Below are positions 13,780-16,579 of a stretch of DNA of 16,579 nt, piece after piece. The notes under the pieces are model-generated. The model was not told the DNA's origin, ran no database searches, and worked only from the letters and a program-made list of their open reading frames with translations. Position 1 is the stretch's first letter, and each line of letters begins with the position of its first letter. The position numbers and the translations under genes were made by a program. Origin of the DNA: DASPLH01 sp035627675 (GTDB lineage: Bacteria; Acidobacteriota; Terriglobia; Terriglobales; Acidobacteriaceae); contig DASPLH010000037.1 in the NCBI GenBank assembly GCA_035627675.1, positions 1-16,579 of the forward strand, in the 5' to 3' direction.

Positions 13780-15459
13780 TTAGCCGATCCGTACCGGCTC
13801 GGACTTGCCGCTTCCGTTGCCGCCAAGCCCGAAGCGCTCCAACTGCTTCTCGAACGGGATCGAGTACTGCTTTTCAATCTTCTCGCGGTAGGTCGGACCC
13901 GAGTTATACGTGCAGAACGGGTACAGCTTGCCGTCCGGCGCGGCGTAGTGAATGACGCAACGCTTCACGCGCTCGACGTCGTAGTTGTAGTGATCCATGA
14001 AGTGCATGCCGGCCACCAGCAGCGTGCGGTAGGTGAAGGTGCCGTCCATGCCGTCGCGGCCCAGCTTCTTGTTGGTCATGCCCTGCAGGGTGTCGAGGAA
14101 CTTCTCGAAGGTAAGTCCCGGAGGCGCAAGCTCGGCCTTGAAGTGCTTCCTGAGGCTCGCCCACGCCTGCACGCCGCGGTAGTACTTCGACTTGATCCAC
14201 GACTTCTCGGTCTTCTGCGCCAGCTCTTCAATGTCCTGGAGCATCGCCGGCATGTCGATGAACTTCGTGACCGGGACGGCCGTCCGCGTCTTCTCGTCCA
14301 CGAACATGTAGGTGCCCAGCGAGCAGTGGGGGTGCGACGAGATCGTGGGCACGCCGCGCTGTTCGATGGCCGCGATCAGCTTGCTGAACGGCGTCACGAA
14401 CGACAGCGGGAACCAGTCGTCGTACTTGTCGAACATCCCCGTCTGCTCGGAGAGTCCGTGAGCCAGGTCGGCCTGCGTGAAGCGCTTCTCTTCCAGTTCG
14501 TGGCGCGAGATGCGTCCGGTGAACGCAACCGGCTGGAAGCTGATGCCGCTGACGGTGTCCACATTCTCGATGGCAACGCGCAGGATGTCGCCGAGCTGGT
14601 GATCGTTCAGGCCCTTCACGATCGTGGGGACGAAGACGATCTTCATTCCAACCTTGCGGCAGTTCTCAATGCACTGCATCTTCTTGTCGAGCAGCGGCTC
14701 GCCGCGGGTCTTGCGGTAGATGTCGTCGCTGACGCCGTCGAACTGGAGATACAGCGTGGCCAGGCCGGCGTCCTTGCACTTCTGCGCGAACTCCAGGCTG
14801 CTGCCGATCAGGATTCCGTTGGTCGCCGCCTGGATGTGGCTGAAGCCCATCTCCTTGGCAAGCGCGAGGATCTCGATGAAATTCGGGTGGACGGTTGGCT
14901 CGCCTCCCGAGAACTGCACCACGCGGGCGTCCACCGGACGCTCATCGCGCAGGGCCTTCAACATGACCTTCACCTGGTCCATGTCGGGCTCGTAGAGGTA
15001 GCCGGCGGCATTCGCGTTGGCGAAGCACACCGGACAAGTCAGGTTGCAGCGGTTCGTCAGGTCAACATTGGCCAGCGCCGTCTGTGAGGTGTGCAGCGAG
15101 CACATGCCGCAGTCATCCGGACACTTGCTCTCCGCACCCTTGTTGATCGCCGGGTTCTGGAAGCCCTTCATGTCGCCGAACTGCCACTGCTCCATCTTCA
15201 GATAGAGCTTCACGTCGGAGAACACGCAGTCCTTGAACTCGCCGTGCTCGGCGCAGGACTTCTCCATCATCACTTTGCCGTTCTCTTCGAAGATGCGGGC
15301 ATCGATGACCTTGCTGCACTCGGGGCACAGCGACTGCGTCTGCTTCGGCAGGCCTGGCTGGATAGGACGGATCGGACCGCCGGTGTAGGTCGTAGCCGGC
15401 TGGATGATCTTCAGGTCTGCTCGCTTTTCGGAGGGGGAGAGAGTCGGCGTCGCGCTCAT
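13780..15459 (-). CDS. Radical SAM protein, MJ0619/tetraether synthase (Tes) - membrane-spanning lipid synthase (MSS) family
   Basis: A 559-residue cytoplasmic radical SAM enzyme. The N-terminal rubredoxin-like zinc or iron site is C-P-E-C (Cys45, 48) with C-A-E-H-G (Cys69). A second cluster C-P-D-D-C-G-M-C (Cys113, 117, 120) immediately precedes the radical SAM motif N-R-C-N-L-T-C-P-V-C-F (Cys138, 142, 145), and the SAM-binding F-S-G-G-E-P is at 183-188. C-terminal Cys379 (H-P-H-C-S), Cys501 and Cys516 may bind another cluster. This domain order is that of the MJ0619 family (COG1964 type). Its archaeal members join lipid tails by C-C bonds to make tetraethers, and bacterial relatives are proposed to make membrane-spanning iso-diabolic acid. 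The ATG at 15459 has GGAG 5 bases upstream; a longer reading to 15489 would start at TTG. It is monocistronic, with its own terminator. Family assignment is strong; the exact substrate is inferred. Confidence 0.82.
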   Translation of the reverse strand: MSATPTLSPSEKRADLKIIQPATTYTGGPIRPIQPGLPKQTQSLCPECSKVIDARIFEENGKVMMEKSCAEHGEFKDCVFSDVKLYLKMEQWQFGDMKGFQNPAINKGAESKCPDDCGMCSLHTSQTALANVDLTNRCNLTCPVCFANANAAGYLYEPDMDQVKVMLKALRDERPVDARVVQFSGGEPTVHPNFIEILALAKEMGFSHIQAATNGILIGSSLEFAQKCKDAGLATLYLQFDGVSDDIYRKTRGEPLLDKKMQCIENCRKVGMKIVFVPTIVKGLNDHQLGDILRVAIENVDTVSGISFQPVAFTGRISRHELEEKRFTQADLAHGLSEQTGMFDKYDDWFPLSFVTPFSKLIAAIEQRGVPTISSHPHCSLGTYMFVDEKTRTAVPVTKFIDMPAMLQDIEELAQKTEKSWIKSKYYRGVQAWASLRKHFKAELAPPGLTFEKFLDTLQGMTNKKLGRDGMDGTFTYRTLLVAGMHFMDHYNYDVERVKRCVIHYAAPDGKLYPFCTYNSGPTYREKIEKQYSIPFEKQLERFGLGGNGSGKSEPVRIG

Positions 15460-15713
15460 GCACGCTCCAATCACTGGATTCACTCGCAAGCGCGCGCCGA
15501 AAACGATTCACTCGAACAGATACACGTCGGCGCACACGTCTGCGAACAAACCAGTGTGGCCGATTTGCCGCAAAACCTCAGTGCCGCGGGTCACGTATGG
15601 AGAGTGAAGCGGGTGTGCAGCGAACGGCAACCAACCGCAGTAAACAGCACGACTTACGCCCTGAGCGTAGCCTCGCAAAATGCGAATCGAAGGGGTAAAC
15701 AGGAGGAGTTTGG

Positions 15714-15767
15714 ATGGTGGCCCGTGCAAGCCCTCCGTTGGCTGCATGGGGTTACATCACAGCGTAA
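15714..15767 (+). CDS. Possible 17-codon leader-type ORF with canonical Shine-Dalgarno
   Basis: AGGAGGAG at 15701-15708 lies 5 bases before an ATG at 15714 that opens a 17-codon frame (M-V-A-R-A-S-P-P-L-A-A-W-G-Y-I-T-A) ending in TAA at 15765-15767. The ribosome site is the best in the window, but no plus-strand gene follows, so a leader-peptide role has no obvious target. It may be the relic start of a lost gene, a real small protein, or chance. Confidence 0.18.
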   Translation: MVARASPPLAAWGYITA

Positions 15768-15822
15768 CTGCGCCCCAAACGTCGGACACACCCGAAACGT
15801 CCGCTACTCCGAACTTCTCATT

Positions 15823-15882
15823 TCATCCTGAGCGAGGCGGCGAATCCCACATCTGGCTTTCAAGCAGATGTGGGGCACCCGG
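15823..15882. repeat. Dispersed repeat with CCCACATCTG hairpin
   Basis: TCATCCTGAGCGAGG at 15823-15837 matches the start of the repeat at 180, followed by GGCGAA. Then comes a hairpin: CCCACATCTG (15846-15855) pairs perfectly with CAGATGTGGG (15865-15874) around a 9-base loop, trailed by GCACCCGG. It lies between genes, just downstream of the small minus-strand gene ending at 15921. I infer a short non-autonomous repeat family shared with 178-432; right border uncertain. Confidence 0.55.
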
Positions 15883-15920
15883 CGTCTAGCTTCGCCGATT
15901 CGGGTCACCAAACTAATCCT

Positions 15921-16256
15921 TCACGGACGGCTGGTTTGAGGCCGACGGGGAACATGTTCCTCAGCCAGACGACGCTCCTTCACATCCACTTTGTATCTGA
16001 GATCGACCGCTGGTTTCATCTGCTCGCGCTCGACGCGAATAACGGCCAATTCAGTGGAGACGATTCCACTCCTCTCGGCGGCAAGGGAGATAGCCTCTCG
16101 GAAAGAGTCCGCCTCTTGGGGAGCTTCTACTCCTGGGAGTGTGACCACCTCGTGAACATGAACGATTTTCCCGGTCTCTCGATGGTAAACGACACAAGAT
16201 TCAAGCCTCGAACCGTCTGAAAAGGGGGTGACGTTCTCTTTGGTCGGACCTGACAT
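15921..16256 (-). CDS. Small cytoplasmic protein of unknown function
   Basis: A 111-residue protein with no signal peptide. The middle reads Y-H-R-E-T-G-K-I-V-H-V-H-E-V-V-T-L-P-G, followed by an Ala/Glu-rich helix (F-R-E-A-I-S-L-A-A-E-R-S-G) and a strand ending L-R-Y-K-V-D. The last 20 residues are basic and proline-bearing, probably disordered. The H-V-H pair and strand-helix-strand layout suggest a small alpha/beta domain, but I do not recognise a named family. The ATG at 16256 has GAGGAG upstream with good spacing, which, with the coherent composition, argues for a real gene. It follows the partial gene upstream by 41 bases on the same strand, so they are likely cotranscribed. The dispersed repeat lies just past its stop. 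Confidence 0.65.
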   Translation of the reverse strand: MSGPTKENVTPFSDGSRLESCVVYHRETGKIVHVHEVVTLPGVEAPQEADSFREAISLAAERSGIVSTELAVIRVEREQMKPAVDLRYKVDVKERRLAEEHVPRRPQTSRP

Positions 16257-16297
16257 TTTTGTACTCCTCAGAATCGCGATGTGCCGTCACCCAATCC

Positions 16298-16579
16298 TCA
16301 GGCGTAAGCAAAAATTAGAATCGGGCAGTCAGCGTAGACATATCCGTCGTCGTTACGTACCTGAAGCTCATAGGTGATGTTGTACGCGCCATAGATCTTC
16401 TTGGCGTAGCTGTTGGGATTGGGAGCCGGCGGGTCCTGGACTGGGCAGTAAACGACGTCGCCACTTATTGTGCAATAGCTGCGGACGGCTACTTTTGCCC
16501 AGAAGTGGTCGTCTTCGTCGGTAGTCTCGAGTTTCGAAATCGACACCGCGGTTGTGACCGTTCTCCCGCCAAGATTCAC
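16298..16579 (-). CDS. Partial hypothetical protein (5' end outside window)
   Basis: An open frame enters from the right edge and ends with TGA at 16298-16300, giving the last 93 or so residues. The edge codon is GTG, so a start there is possible, but the frame more likely continues beyond the window. The visible part is polar and beta-rich, with three Cys (R-S-Y-C-T-I, V-Y-C-P-V and A-D-C-P-I), consistent with an extracytoplasmic domain with a disulfide. It includes Y-E-L-Q-V-R-N-D-D-G-Y and ends L-I-F-A-Y-A. I do not recognise a family. It precedes the 111-residue gene by 41 bases on the same strand and probably shares its transcript. Confidence 0.55.
   Translation of the reverse strand: MNLGGRTVTTAVSISKLETTDEDDHFWAKVAVRSYCTISGDVVYCPVQDPPAPNPNSYAKKIYGAYNITYELQVRNDDGYVYADCPILIFAYA

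Larger units (their letters stand above)
15460..15920. other. Gene-poor intergenic region upstream of the radical SAM gene
   Basis: This 461-base stretch separates the radical SAM gene from the small unknown gene at 15921, both on the minus strand. It holds the dispersed repeat at 15823-15882 and a tiny plus-strand frame at 15714-15767. The part nearest the radical SAM gene (15460-15700) should contain its promoter, but no convincing -35/-10 pair stands out. Longer open frames here, on both strands, have no recognisable protein pattern and no ribosome site, so I treat them as chance. Confidence 0.6.

Noticed and set aside
13615..15087. Long plus-strand open frame (490 codons) opposite the radical SAM gene
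   Set aside because: Same antisense effect in GC-rich DNA; Leu/Arg/Val/His-heavy composition, no motifs, and it runs through the terminator at 13733-13756.
15508..15889. Open frames of 60-80 codons on both strands in the intergenic region
   Set aside because: They overlap the dispersed repeat or lack ribosome sites, and show no protein-like pattern.

Overview
The window is GC-rich bacterial chromosome, most likely from an Acidobacteriota member. This is an inference from the combination of gene families: an MJ0619/Tes-type radical SAM protein, a secreted matrixin protease set, a PilX-type minor-pilin operon, and dispersed repeats beginning TCATCCTGAGCGAGG next to hairpins of the CCCACATCTG...CAGATGTGGGG type. 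No rRNA or tRNA gene, CRISPR array, insertion sequence or phage module is visible. Most genes lie on the minus strand. The plus-strand exceptions are a TonB C-terminal fragment at the left edge and a three-gene secreted-protein cluster at 6340-8433.

Left part (1-6248): the tail of a TonB-family energy transducer, a repeat-filled gap, and a 742-residue protein whose C-terminal half looks like a divergent class III nucleotide cyclase. Next come an exported M28 zinc peptidase with a strong terminator, a cytoplasmic CPIC thioredoxin-fold protein, and MutY, which lies just upstream of the thioredoxin-fold gene and probably shares its transcript.

Middle (6249-8482): a divergent plus-strand cluster encodes an IPT/TIG-like lipoprotein, a small secreted protein of unknown function, and a secreted matrixin metalloprotease with a C-terminal carboxypeptidase-regulatory-like domain. 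The genes are packed with 1-base spacing and then a 1-base overlap. They end at a strong, probably bidirectional hairpin terminator that also serves the convergent pilin operon.

Right-middle (8497-13052): a four-gene minor-pilin operon in the order fimT/gspH-like, pilV-like, pilW-like, pilX-like. The PilX-like protein is unusually large (about 873 residues). It carries roughly seven tandem G-x-GY...P-x-VTI...QATA repeats, and the operon ends without a pilY1 gene.

Right part (13242-16579): an NTF2-like lipoprotein; a radical SAM protein with several extra cysteine clusters that matches the archaeal tetraether synthase / bacterial membrane-spanning lipid synthase family; a 461-base gene-free stretch with a dispersed hairpin repeat; and a pair of small unknown genes, the upstream one running off the edge. 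The radical SAM gene is the best candidate for notable biology, because its family can join lipid tails into membrane-spanning lipids. The repeat-bearing PilX and the large uncharacterised cyclase follow.
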